Origin: an uncultured Porphyromonadaceae bacterium
Lineage (GTDB): Bacteria; Bacteroidota; Bacteroidia; Bacteroidales; Muribaculaceae
DNA: 54,143 nt
Direction of reading: 5' to 3'
NCBI GenBank assembly: GCA_947178165.1
Contig: CAMWXH010000009.1
Coordinates: 1 to 54,143 of the forward strand
Translations under genes and position numbers: made by a program
Shown: positions 42,924 through 50,977 of the stretch, in pieces
Position numbering within the stretch: position 1 is the first letter of the stretch
Layout of the letters: every line of letters starts with the position of its first letter
The notes under the pieces: generated by a model
Seen by the model: the letters and a program-made list of their open reading frames with translations, nothing else
What the model was told of the DNA's origin: nothing
The model's database searches: none

Positions 42924-44516
42924 TTACCTTGAGTTAACTGCGAGATTAGAGACGTTGATTGTTCCGTTATAGGAGTTGATCGACCAGCAATTCTTCTGAA
43001 TGCCATAGATGCGGGCTGTGAATGCAACCTGATCGTTCACATACACTGTCATTACAGAATTGTCGCTAAGGATGGTGATGTTATATGTGTTGTCGGCCGG
43101 AGTCTCGAAAAGATTGCCGTCGGCACCGCCGATGAATCCTTTCCCTTCCTCACCCTCTTCCTCGAAGTTAATCTTTCGGCGGTCGGGGCCTTCGGGATTG
43201 AACATGAGAGTGTAATATTTCTTGGAGTCACTGCCTCGCACGAACGAGAGGCCGAAGCGATCTTCATTTCCTGAAGTCTTGACAGTCATCCGGATTGCAT
43301 TCTGATAACCAAGGCGAGAGAAGAGGAGATGGCTCTCTTCACCGAGGATAAAATTCCCGGATTCCTCTTTTATATCACCTTTTCGTTCCATCACCTTGCT
43401 TGCAGAAGAGGAACCCGAGAATTTATCTACGATAGCTTTCACCGGCACCACTGCCAACGTTCCGTCGGGATTCTGAAGGAGCTTGTGAGCCACGAGAGCG
43501 CCTGCCCAGTCAGGTTCGGCGGGATACGCTCCCACGTTAGTGTTGTCGTTGCCGGGACGTGTCGGACACCATCCCCAGATGTAGCGGTCGGTGCCGTTAG
43601 ATGCTGTCTTTCCTGCATAGAATGCACGGCTGTCGAGCATGCCCTCACGCATATCAGGCCAGAGTCCTGCATCGTTGGCGGTGCAAGCCTTGAGCTCATC
43701 GAGCGTGCGACCTTTGAAATATTGCACCTTACGAACGGCCGCGTGTTTCTCGGAGTAAACCAGATACCACCAGTCGCCCATCTTGAACACATCGGGACAC
43801 TCATAGAAGCGGTCCCACATCATTGTCATGAACACACCCTTGGAATCCCATTCATGTAGGTCGGGAGAGGTATATTCGGCCAATACGCCCTTGCCATCCT
43901 TCTGAGTGGAGACAATAAGATGGAAGAGGGAGTCGTCACCCTTGAACACGAAGGGATCGCGGAAGTCGGCCGTGCTGTATTCCCCTTCAGGAGAGATGAG
44001 GAATGAGCGGTCCTTGGTCCAGGTCTTGAAGTCTTTGGAAGTGGCCACCATCACAGCCTCACCGAGACCGGTGAGAGGAACATTCACCGAGTGGCCTGTA
44101 TAGAAGGTGTAATAGGTCTTGTCGGCATCATTATAGATGGTGCTTCCCGTGCCAATTGCTCCATCCATCTCAGCCACAGTTCCTGTAGGAATAAGCTCGC
44201 CGAGGTTCTCGTAATTGGCACAGTCTTTTGTAGAGAGGGCCCAGAGAGGATGGAAAGTGGCGGAATTGGGGCGGAACTCCTGGAGATAGAGAATCTTGAA
44301 GTCGCCTGCCACCGGATCGTAAAATGGCATCGGGTCGCCAACGAAGCCAACTGCCGGTTTATAGAATGTCTCGAATCCCTGGCTGTCGGTTGATTCAAAA
44401 TATGTTGCTGTGCCGTCCCAATCTTTCACTGCCGGAGTGCTGTCATCGCTGCTACAAGAGCAGAGAGAAGCCCCGAGAAGAAGTGCGGTTATTATTGTCG
44501 GATATTCCATAATCAT
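42924..44516 (-). CDS. GH32 fructan hydrolase, surface lipoprotein
   Basis: Starting at ATG 44516 (an ATG at 44510 is also possible; the TTG at 44528 is unlikely) it is a lipoprotein with lipobox LCSC-SSDD. The five-bladed propeller shows the GH32 triad. The nucleophile Asp, near residue 60, is in VGDPMPFYDP, replacing the classical WMNDPNG. The RDP motif is in DFRDPFVF near 185, and the acid/base Glu is in YECPDVF near 238. A C-terminal beta-sandwich (about 370-530) has VNDQVAFTARIYGI. The GDPMPF form is typical of the Bacteroides GH32 group with this C-terminal domain. It should cleave levan or inulin at the cell surface. It begins 2 nt after the DUF4960-type gene. Confidence 0.92.
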   Translation of the reverse strand: MIMEYPTIITALLLGASLCSCSSDDSTPAVKDWDGTATYFESTDSQGFETFYKPAVGFVGDPMPFYDPVAGDFKILYLQEFRPNSATFHPLWALSTKDCANYENLGELIPTGTVAEMDGAIGTGSTIYNDADKTYYTFYTGHSVNVPLTGLGEAVMVATSKDFKTWTKDRSFLISPEGEYSTADFRDPFVFKGDDSLFHLIVSTQKDGKGVLAEYTSPDLHEWDSKGVFMTMMWDRFYECPDVFKMGDWWYLVYSEKHAAVRKVQYFKGRTLDELKACTANDAGLWPDMREGMLDSRAFYAGKTASNGTDRYIWGWCPTRPGNDNTNVGAYPAEPDWAGALVAHKLLQNPDGTLAVVPVKAIVDKFSGSSSASKVMERKGDIKEESGNFILGEESHLLFSRLGYQNAIRMTVKTSGNEDRFGLSFVRGSDSKKYYTLMFNPEGPDRRKINFEEEGEEGKGFIGGADGNLFETPADNTYNITILSDNSVMTVYVNDQVAFTARIYGIQKNCWSINSYNGTINVSNLAVNSR

Positions 44517-44518
44517 TC

Positions 44519-45886
44519 TTATTTGCAAAGATAGTTGATTGCGTTCTTGGTAAGAGTGTAAATATTCTCACGATATGCGTTGGGCGCATGGTTGGGGTCA
44601 TTCCATTCGTAACCCGGTGTGCCGATGGTCACCACCCGACCGCTCAGATAGCCGTCAAGGATGTCGCGGGGAGCGAACTCTGCAATATGCACGTGATTTG
44701 CATCTCCGTCGGTGGCAAGGGCTGTGGCTCCGGTCTTAGTCTCCCAGATTAACATATCGCCGTATGCATCCCAGTCAACCACCCATTGGAGGGTGCGGTT
44801 TGAGTAGGAAACGCCCTTTTCAAGGAGCATGATGCGTCCGTTCTCATCGGGAATGAGACCATTGTAAAGAGGATGTGTCTCATATCCGGCAACAGAGAAA
44901 CCGAGGTCATTTTCAAGCGTCTCGTAGAAGTCACCGCCGAACATATTGTTGGGGCTCTGCTGATCTTTGGCTATTCTCCACACGTCGTTGATGTAGCGTG
45001 CGCCGTCGCGTGTGGCGAGGATATTTCCACCTTTGATGTAGTAGTCGTTAAAGATATCACGCGTATCCCACATTATGCCGGGCCAGTCGGTGAAGTCGAG
45101 GTGACACCATATCATCTTGTAGTCGCCGAGCTTCTCGCTTCCGTCGAGCACTTTGGCAAGCGACACGTAGCGCGCGTTAGGCACATTCGCCATCATCCAC
45201 TCTGCGGCCGCCTTGGCCTCATCACCAAGAGCGTTGATGCTTTCGGCGTTGCCGATGAATGCTTTGGGATCCTGCGACATATCATCCTTGATAGCGGTAA
45301 CGGTATAAGAAACAGTGCATGTGCGATAGGTAGCCTTGATTGTTACGGGGTCGGTGAGATTGAGCACTGTTCCGGGAACCGGATCGAAGGTGGTGCCTTC
45401 AGGAGCTGTGAAAGAGAGAGAAGAGGTTTCCACATCTTCATCGAGAGGCACGAAGAAGATTATTGTCCGCGCGGCGTTGTCGATAGAGCCGGCATAGCGT
45501 CCGTTGAGGAGCGCGGAGTTGATCTCAACATTGTCGCGGGCAACCGTGAGAGTGTAGTTGGTCAATACATCGCCATTAGTTATGCGGATGTTGCGCGGAA
45601 CAGAGCAGTCAACGGTCTCGCCGATATTCATGTCAGCTTCCGCACCCGGCTCGAGGTCGAGACGGCGAACCACCATAGCGGTGAGGTCGTAATCGGAAGG
45701 AACGTTGACAACGGCTGTCTTTCCTTTGTTGTCGATAACGGCATCATATTCATCAAGACGCAACGCATTGATCATAGTGGAGCCATCGAGGTCAAGATTC
45801 GATTTGTTATCGCTCTTGCATCCTGTCATTGCCGAACAGCCTATGACAAGGATGAGCATATATGCCAATTTATATAGAGTTTTCAT
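44519..45886 (-). CDS. Fructan-binding surface lipoprotein (DUF4960-type)
   Basis: From ATG at 45886 (MKTLYKLAYML) the protein has 455 residues and a lipobox near SAMTGC-KSDN. Two to three beta-sandwich segments fill the N-terminal half, with repeated Tyr-Thr-Val endings (NYTLTVARDN, SYTVTAIKDD) as in bacterial Ig-like spacers. The C-terminal half (about 225-455) has KMIWCHLDFTDWPGIMWDTR and YNDYYIKGGNILATRDGARY-like text of the DUF4960 family. In the levan locus of B. thetaiotaomicron a protein of this type (BT1761) binds the polysaccharide. It sits between susD and GH32 and has no catalytic motif. An upstream in-frame ATG at 45922 would overlap susD and lacks a signal-peptide fit. Confidence 0.87.
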   Translation of the reverse strand: MKTLYKLAYMLILVIGCSAMTGCKSDNKSNLDLDGSTMINALRLDEYDAVIDNKGKTAVVNVPSDYDLTAMVVRRLDLEPGAEADMNIGETVDCSVPRNIRITNGDVLTNYTLTVARDNVEINSALLNGRYAGSIDNAARTIIFFVPLDEDVETSSLSFTAPEGTTFDPVPGTVLNLTDPVTIKATYRTCTVSYTVTAIKDDMSQDPKAFIGNAESINALGDEAKAAAEWMMANVPNARYVSLAKVLDGSEKLGDYKMIWCHLDFTDWPGIMWDTRDIFNDYYIKGGNILATRDGARYINDVWRIAKDQQSPNNMFGGDFYETLENDLGFSVAGYETHPLYNGLIPDENGRIMLLEKGVSYSNRTLQWVVDWDAYGDMLIWETKTGATALATDGDANHVHIAEFAPRDILDGYLSGRVVTIGTPGYEWNDPNHAPNAYRENIYTLTKNAINYLCK

Positions 45887-45915
45887 TTCTTTTAATTTAT
45901 TGGTTAGCATATCAA

Positions 45916-47652
45916 TTACCATCCGCCAATGTTCTGAGTGTAGTGGCCGTTGCTGGCACTGATCTGTGCGAACGGAATGGGGAGATATTCATTCTTGTTG
46001 GATGTGAAATGGGCGTTAGAATAGATGGTGCATTTGGAAGCCTCCACAGCATAATAGCCGTTGAGCGTCTTCTCTGCCTCACCCCATCTCACGAGGTCGA
46101 AGAATCGGTCGCTCTCCATTGCAAGCTCCACGCGGCGCTCGAATTTGAGGAGCTTGAAAGCATCATCCTTGCTGTAAGAGCCGGTGTAGGGCGCAACCTT
46201 GATATGCACGCCATAGCTTCTCTCATAGTCGGAGATGCGAGAAAGGCTCTGAGATGCGCGTGTGCGGATAGAGTTGATGATGTTCATTGCTTCCGGGATA
46301 CGTCCGTCGTTAAGCTGGATGAGGGCCTCGGCACGCATAAGCATCACATCTGAGTAACGGAGCACGATATGGTTCATCGGAGATGCCCAGAGACCATTCT
46401 TCACCATGAATCCGCAATCGGGGTCAACATTATGCTTGAGCGACACATAGTAGCCATAGAGACCGTTTGAACGGCTCCAGTCGGCTGTGCGGTCCATCAT
46501 ATATTTGGGGTTGAACTCGTAGGGTGTGCCGGGGATGCCTACTGTGAGGAAAAGACGGGGATCGGCGTAATCCACACCGGGCTGATAGTCATCGTTATTG
46601 AAGGTGTCAAACAGAGGATGGCCATCCTTGTCGGTCTTGAAAGCGTTCACGAGGTTCTGGCTCGGCTTGTAGAAGTCGCATCCACCGTCGGTCACGCCCG
46701 GGATGTTGGGGACGATAAGTCCGAATGCCCAGTTGCAGTTACCGTTCTTGGAACCGTCGTTCATTGAATATTGCATAGCCCATACAGACTCGGTGCCGTT
46801 CTCGTAGGCCGGCTCGGGACGGAAGTTATTGTTGAAATCATTCTCCAGACCGCAACCAGACTTTGACATCAGTGCCGGTTCCGTAAATTCGATAACCTTC
46901 TTAAGGTCGTCGGTGTTGATTGAAGTCACTGCGTGAGTGGCAACATCATCCTGATGATAGGCCTTGTAGAGATATGTCTTTGCAAGATATGCGGCCGCCG
47001 CGCCTTTTGAGGGACGCCCTTTCTCCACCTGCATGTCGGGAAGATGATCAAATGCAAACTGGAAGTCTTCTGCAATCTGAGCCCAGCCTTCATCATTGGT
47101 ATAGGCATGGTTGGAGAGGTTATTGTACTGCTCCGGAGAAAGGCTCTCGTCGTTTGCAAAGGGGATATACTTGAAGAGCTGTTTCAAGAGGAAATGACCG
47201 TGACCGCGAAGGAATCGCATCTCCGCAATCCTCTGCTGCTTGAGAGGATAGCTGTTCTCATCCACCTTGTTGAGGATATCGAGGGCCGCGTTAGCACGCG
47301 AAATGGCATTGTAAAGACGCTCCCAGATACTTGAAAGGTTCCAGTTTGTGGTCATGATTCCCTGTGACACCTCAAGAGCGTGGAACACGTCGCCATCCTC
47401 TGTTCCGTTACCACCCTTATATGCATCGTCCGAACGAACATCGAAGTTCCAGAGAGAGAAGGAGGAGTTGATGTCTTCACCCGAAATCCAAATGGCATAG
47501 GCGGAAATAACCATATTATCGACATACTCGGGCTGTTTGAGCTTATCTTCATCAATAGTGCCCTGCGGAACCTGCTCGTCAAGGAAGCTGTCGCAAGAGG
47601 TGGCGCCAAGTGAAAGAAGAGCTATGGCTGCTGAATATATTAGTTTTTTCAT
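45916..47652 (-). CDS. SusD-family fructan-binding outer-membrane lipoprotein
   Basis: This 578-residue protein has a lipoprotein signal with Cys20 (SLGATSC-DSFLDEQ). The SusD fold is evident: AISRANAALDILNKV, IAEMRFLRGHGHFLLKQLFKYIPF in the TPR-like part, then YSDVMLMRAEALIQLNDG, MNIINSIRTRAS and FERRVELAMESDRFFDLVRWGEA at the end. It partners the SusC-like transporter encoded 15 nt upstream. Ligand by context is fructan (levan or inulin). Confidence 0.95.
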   Translation of the reverse strand: MKKLIYSAAIALLSLGATSCDSFLDEQVPQGTIDEDKLKQPEYVDNMVISAYAIWISGEDINSSFSLWNFDVRSDDAYKGGNGTEDGDVFHALEVSQGIMTTNWNLSSIWERLYNAISRANAALDILNKVDENSYPLKQQRIAEMRFLRGHGHFLLKQLFKYIPFANDESLSPEQYNNLSNHAYTNDEGWAQIAEDFQFAFDHLPDMQVEKGRPSKGAAAAYLAKTYLYKAYHQDDVATHAVTSINTDDLKKVIEFTEPALMSKSGCGLENDFNNNFRPEPAYENGTESVWAMQYSMNDGSKNGNCNWAFGLIVPNIPGVTDGGCDFYKPSQNLVNAFKTDKDGHPLFDTFNNDDYQPGVDYADPRLFLTVGIPGTPYEFNPKYMMDRTADWSRSNGLYGYYVSLKHNVDPDCGFMVKNGLWASPMNHIVLRYSDVMLMRAEALIQLNDGRIPEAMNIINSIRTRASQSLSRISDYERSYGVHIKVAPYTGSYSKDDAFKLLKFERRVELAMESDRFFDLVRWGEAEKTLNGYYAVEASKCTIYSNAHFTSNKNEYLPIPFAQISASNGHYTQNIGGW

Positions 47653-47667
47653 TGTGAGTTCTCCGTT

Positions 47668-50600
47668 TTAGAAGTTGATGTTAAGACCGAATGTTAATGT
47701 CACCGGGATAGGATAACCGTAGTTGGGGTTTTCAGGGTCAACTCCGGTGAAGCCTTTGCTCTTTATCGTGAGCAGATTCTGTGCGCTCACGTAGAGGCGA
47801 AGCTTCTGCATGTGGAGCTTGTCGGTGATTGAGGAGGGGAAGTTGTAGCCGAACTGCACGTTGCGCAGTTTGAGGAACGAACCGTTCTCAACATAATAGG
47901 TTGACACTCTCTTTTCGTTATTTATATCCGAGCGGCTGAGTGCCGGTATGTCGGAGTTGATGTTTTGAGGAGTCCAGGCATCGAGCAGACGTGTTCCCTT
48001 GTTGAGGAAACCGATGTTAAGTCCGCTCCAGAGGTCGGTCTCTTTCTTGAGGTCGCTGATCACATCCTGACCTTGCACACCCTGCCAGAACATTGTGAAG
48101 TCGAAGCTCTTATACTGCAAGGAGACGTTAAGGCCATAGGTGAAATCGGGAGTCGGGTCATAAATCCATTTCTGGTCGCGCTCGTCGATGATGCCGTTAT
48201 GGTCGAGGTCGGCCCAGCGGATGCGTCCGGGGGCGGCGCCTTCCTGACGTGCATGGTTGTCAACCTCATCCTGAGATCTGAAGATGCCGTCGGCAACGTA
48301 ACCCACCTGCGATCCGAGAGGATGTCCGATCACGCTTTCAACTCCGTTTCCACCGAAGGTTCCGTTAGCGGCTACTGTGGCGGGAAGCTTAGTGATCTTA
48401 TTGCGGTAGGTGGCGATGTTACCGTTGATTTCATACTGGAATCCATAGCTGGTGGTGTGACGGAAACCGAGGTTAAGCTCGATACCCTTGTTGATCATCT
48501 CGCCTGCGTTGATCCATTGTCTTGTGCCTTCACCCATGGCGGCGATGCCTACCATCTCCACGAGGATATTGGAGGTCTTCTTGTGATACCAGTCGAACGA
48601 ACCGTAGAGCTGATTATTGAGGAATCCGAAGTCAATACCCGCGTTAAACTGAGTGGTTGTCTCCCACTTGATATCGGGGTTGCCGATCTGGTCGCGTTTG
48701 AAACCTGACTGCAGGATTGAGCCGCCGTTTGTTCCGACGATGTCGTAAGATGTTCCGTAGCCACCGCCACCCCAGTCGGCACCTGCATAGTTAGGCACAT
48801 AGATTGAATAACGGGCGTAGTTGGAAATCTCCTGGTTACCGGTCTGACCCCAAGAGAGACGGGGCTTAAGTTCTGTCAACCAGTTCACGTCGCGGAGGAA
48901 CGCTTCGTTGCTTGCGCGCCATCCCAAAGAAATTGCTGGGAAAGTGGCGTAACGGTTGTTCTTGCCGAAGCGTGAGGAGCCGTCATGACGGAGGGTAAGC
49001 CCGACAAGGTAGCGGGAATCAAATGAATAATTGGCTTTTCCGAAGAATGATACGAGCGAATAGCCTTCGCTTGAACCGTAAGACATGGCTGTGCCTACAC
49101 CTGCGTTAGGCCACATATAGTCGGGGGTCAGGATTGCGAAATCCTCTTTATAGCCTGAGAACCATTCGAAGTTCTCTCTGATAAGCTCAATACCCACGAG
49201 TGCATCTATATGATTCTTGCCGAAATCCTTGTTATACTGTCCCACGGCATTCCACATCCAGCGGGTCCAATGCTCCTGCTTGTTCTCAACGCCATTGGTT
49301 GCGTTGGCCATTGTTCCCTCAGTGATGGGATAAGTGAAGATGCGCTGGCGTTTCTGAGCGTAGTCGAGACCGAAGGTGGTGCGTGCGCTGAAGCCTTTGC
49401 CGAAGTCGAGGTTCAGGTAAGCATCGCCGAAGAGTCGCCAATAGTAATAGCGGTTATCTTTGTTACGCTCAAGACGAGCCAAGGGGTTTTCACGGTCGGG
49501 ATAACCACCTACAGGACCTGCAAACTGTCCATCCTCAGTATAGACAGGAAGCGAGGGGTTGAACTGAAGCACATTCTGCATGAATCCGCCGGGAGCTCCG
49601 ACTTCCGAAGTGCGGCTCAGTGTGAAGTGTTCTCCGATTGTGAGGATATTCTCAATAGGCTTGTATTCGTTGTTGATACGTGCCGAGAAACGGTCGAAGT
49701 CTGTATCCTTGATGATACCGATGTTCTTATAATAGCTGAGCGAGAAGAATGAAGAGAGCTTCTCGGTGCTGCCGCTCACGCTGAAGTTATAGTTCTGGAT
49801 GAAACCGGTGCGAGTTGTTTCGTCAACCCAGTCGGTATCGGCGGCCGGAGTGGTGCATGCACCGTCAAGATATTTGTTCATGAACACTCTTCCGAGCACT
49901 GGATTTCCGAAAGAATCATAACCCCAGGAGTAATTATAACCTAATGCGTTGGTGTTGGGGTCCTGACCGTCGTTAATATATGCCTGCCACATTGCGCGTC
50001 CATACTGCTCTGCGTTCATCACGCTAAGCTTATGATTATAGAAAGATGCGGCCAATGAGGCATCAAGAGTGATTCGCAGATTCTTTCCCTTCTTGGTGGT
50101 GATGATGATCACACCGTTGGCGGCACGCGATCCGTAAATAGAAGCGGAGGCGGCATCCTTGAGAATCTGAATCGACTCGATGTCATTGCCATTGAGCTCG
50201 TGCATACCGGCTTTTGTCGGCACCCCGTCGATAATGTAAAGAGGGTCGTTGTTGTTGAGGGTTCCGACACCGCGGATGCGCACTGTCGATGCACCCGAGA
50301 GGTTACCGTCGGCTGTGATGTTCATACCTGGCACACGACCCTGCATAGCCTTGACGGCGTTGTTTTCGTTCTGCTTGGCAAGCTCGTCGGCACTCACGGC
50401 TGTGATCGCACCCGTCACGTCTGCCTTCTTCTGAGTGGAGTAGCCCACGACTACCACTTCATCAAGCACATCGGTTTCCTCTGCAAGTTCGATTGTCATT
50501 TGAGGAGAAACGGTGCCTTCATAGTCCTGATAACCCACGTAGGTAACCTTGATCTTGGATCCTGCCGGAACTGCAAGAGTGAAGTTACCATCTAAATCGG

Positions 50601-50760
50601 TGGCAACGCCTTTCTTCGTTTCCATTGAAAAGACGGTGGCACCGATGAGGGGTTCTCCATCATTCTTTGAGGTAACGGTGCCTTTCACCGTTATCTCTTG
50701 CGCGTGTATGCTCATAATCGTTAGGAGCATAATCACAATGCTGGTTAGAGTTCTTCTCAT
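47668..50760 (-). CDS. SusC-family TonB-dependent fructan transporter
   Basis: This 1030-residue protein has a signal peptide ending SIHAQ, the carboxypeptidase-regulatory-like domain (EITVKGTVTSKNDGEPLIGA), the TonB-box region (VLDEVVVVGYSTQKKADVTG), the plug (NAVKAMQGRVPGMNI; ASASIYGSRAANGVIIITTKKG) and a barrel ending in Phe (LTFGLNINF). It starts 217 nt downstream of the regulator stop, with its own promoter, and heads the four-gene fructan operon. Partner is the SusD protein encoded next. Confidence 0.95.
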   Translation of the reverse strand: MRRTLTSIVIMLLTIMSIHAQEITVKGTVTSKNDGEPLIGATVFSMETKKGVATDLDGNFTLAVPAGSKIKVTYVGYQDYEGTVSPQMTIELAEETDVLDEVVVVGYSTQKKADVTGAITAVSADELAKQNENNAVKAMQGRVPGMNITADGNLSGASTVRIRGVGTLNNNDPLYIIDGVPTKAGMHELNGNDIESIQILKDAASASIYGSRAANGVIIITTKKGKNLRITLDASLAASFYNHKLSVMNAEQYGRAMWQAYINDGQDPNTNALGYNYSWGYDSFGNPVLGRVFMNKYLDGACTTPAADTDWVDETTRTGFIQNYNFSVSGSTEKLSSFFSLSYYKNIGIIKDTDFDRFSARINNEYKPIENILTIGEHFTLSRTSEVGAPGGFMQNVLQFNPSLPVYTEDGQFAGPVGGYPDRENPLARLERNKDNRYYYWRLFGDAYLNLDFGKGFSARTTFGLDYAQKRQRIFTYPITEGTMANATNGVENKQEHWTRWMWNAVGQYNKDFGKNHIDALVGIELIRENFEWFSGYKEDFAILTPDYMWPNAGVGTAMSYGSSEGYSLVSFFGKANYSFDSRYLVGLTLRHDGSSRFGKNNRYATFPAISLGWRASNEAFLRDVNWLTELKPRLSWGQTGNQEISNYARYSIYVPNYAGADWGGGGYGTSYDIVGTNGGSILQSGFKRDQIGNPDIKWETTTQFNAGIDFGFLNNQLYGSFDWYHKKTSNILVEMVGIAAMGEGTRQWINAGEMINKGIELNLGFRHTTSYGFQYEINGNIATYRNKITKLPATVAANGTFGGNGVESVIGHPLGSQVGYVADGIFRSQDEVDNHARQEGAAPGRIRWADLDHNGIIDERDQKWIYDPTPDFTYGLNVSLQYKSFDFTMFWQGVQGQDVISDLKKETDLWSGLNIGFLNKGTRLLDAWTPQNINSDIPALSRSDINNEKRVSTYYVENGSFLKLRNVQFGYNFPSSITDKLHMQKLRLYVSAQNLLTIKSKGFTGVDPENPNYGYPIPVTLTFGLNINF

Positions 50761-50800
50761 ATCGGTAAGAGTTTTGAGTTGTTTGTTGGTTTTTCCAACG

Positions 50801-50808
50801 CAAAATTA
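50801..50808 (-). promoter_or_regulatory. Promoter -7 box for the fructan operon
   Basis: The minus strand reads TAATTTTG, fitting TAnnTTTG, 41 nt upstream of the SusC start. The upstream box is poor (nearest TTTG about 24 nt away), as expected for an activator-dependent promoter under the adjacent hybrid regulator. Confidence 0.55.
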
Positions 50809-50850
50809 TAATTAGGTTAATTGTGTGCCTATCAAAGAAGAGACAGAATG

Positions 50851-50883
50851 TATCAAAAATCGTTCATATACCGATTTTTGATA
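50851..50883. promoter_or_regulatory. 12-bp inverted repeat upstream of fructan operon promoter
   Basis: TATCAAAAATCG (50851-50862) and CGATTTTTGATA (50872-50883) form a perfect inverted repeat with a 9-nt centre. It lies 43-75 nt upstream of the -7 box. AT-rich arms and position suit an operator for the AraC-type output domain of the regulator. It could instead be the regulator gene's terminator, since the stop is at 50978, but no U-run follows the stem. Confidence 0.5.
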
Positions 50884-50977
50884 ATTTAGTCCGATTTTGT
50901 TAAAAAAGTAAAAATAAAATGTATTAAAAATCAGATAGATTCCTTATATGTTGTAGAAAATTTTTTCTTGTGCAAAT

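Noticed and set aside
44873..45877. 334-codon plus-strand frame
   Set aside because: Antisense to the DUF4960-type lipoprotein gene in the fructan operon; no recognisable protein features.
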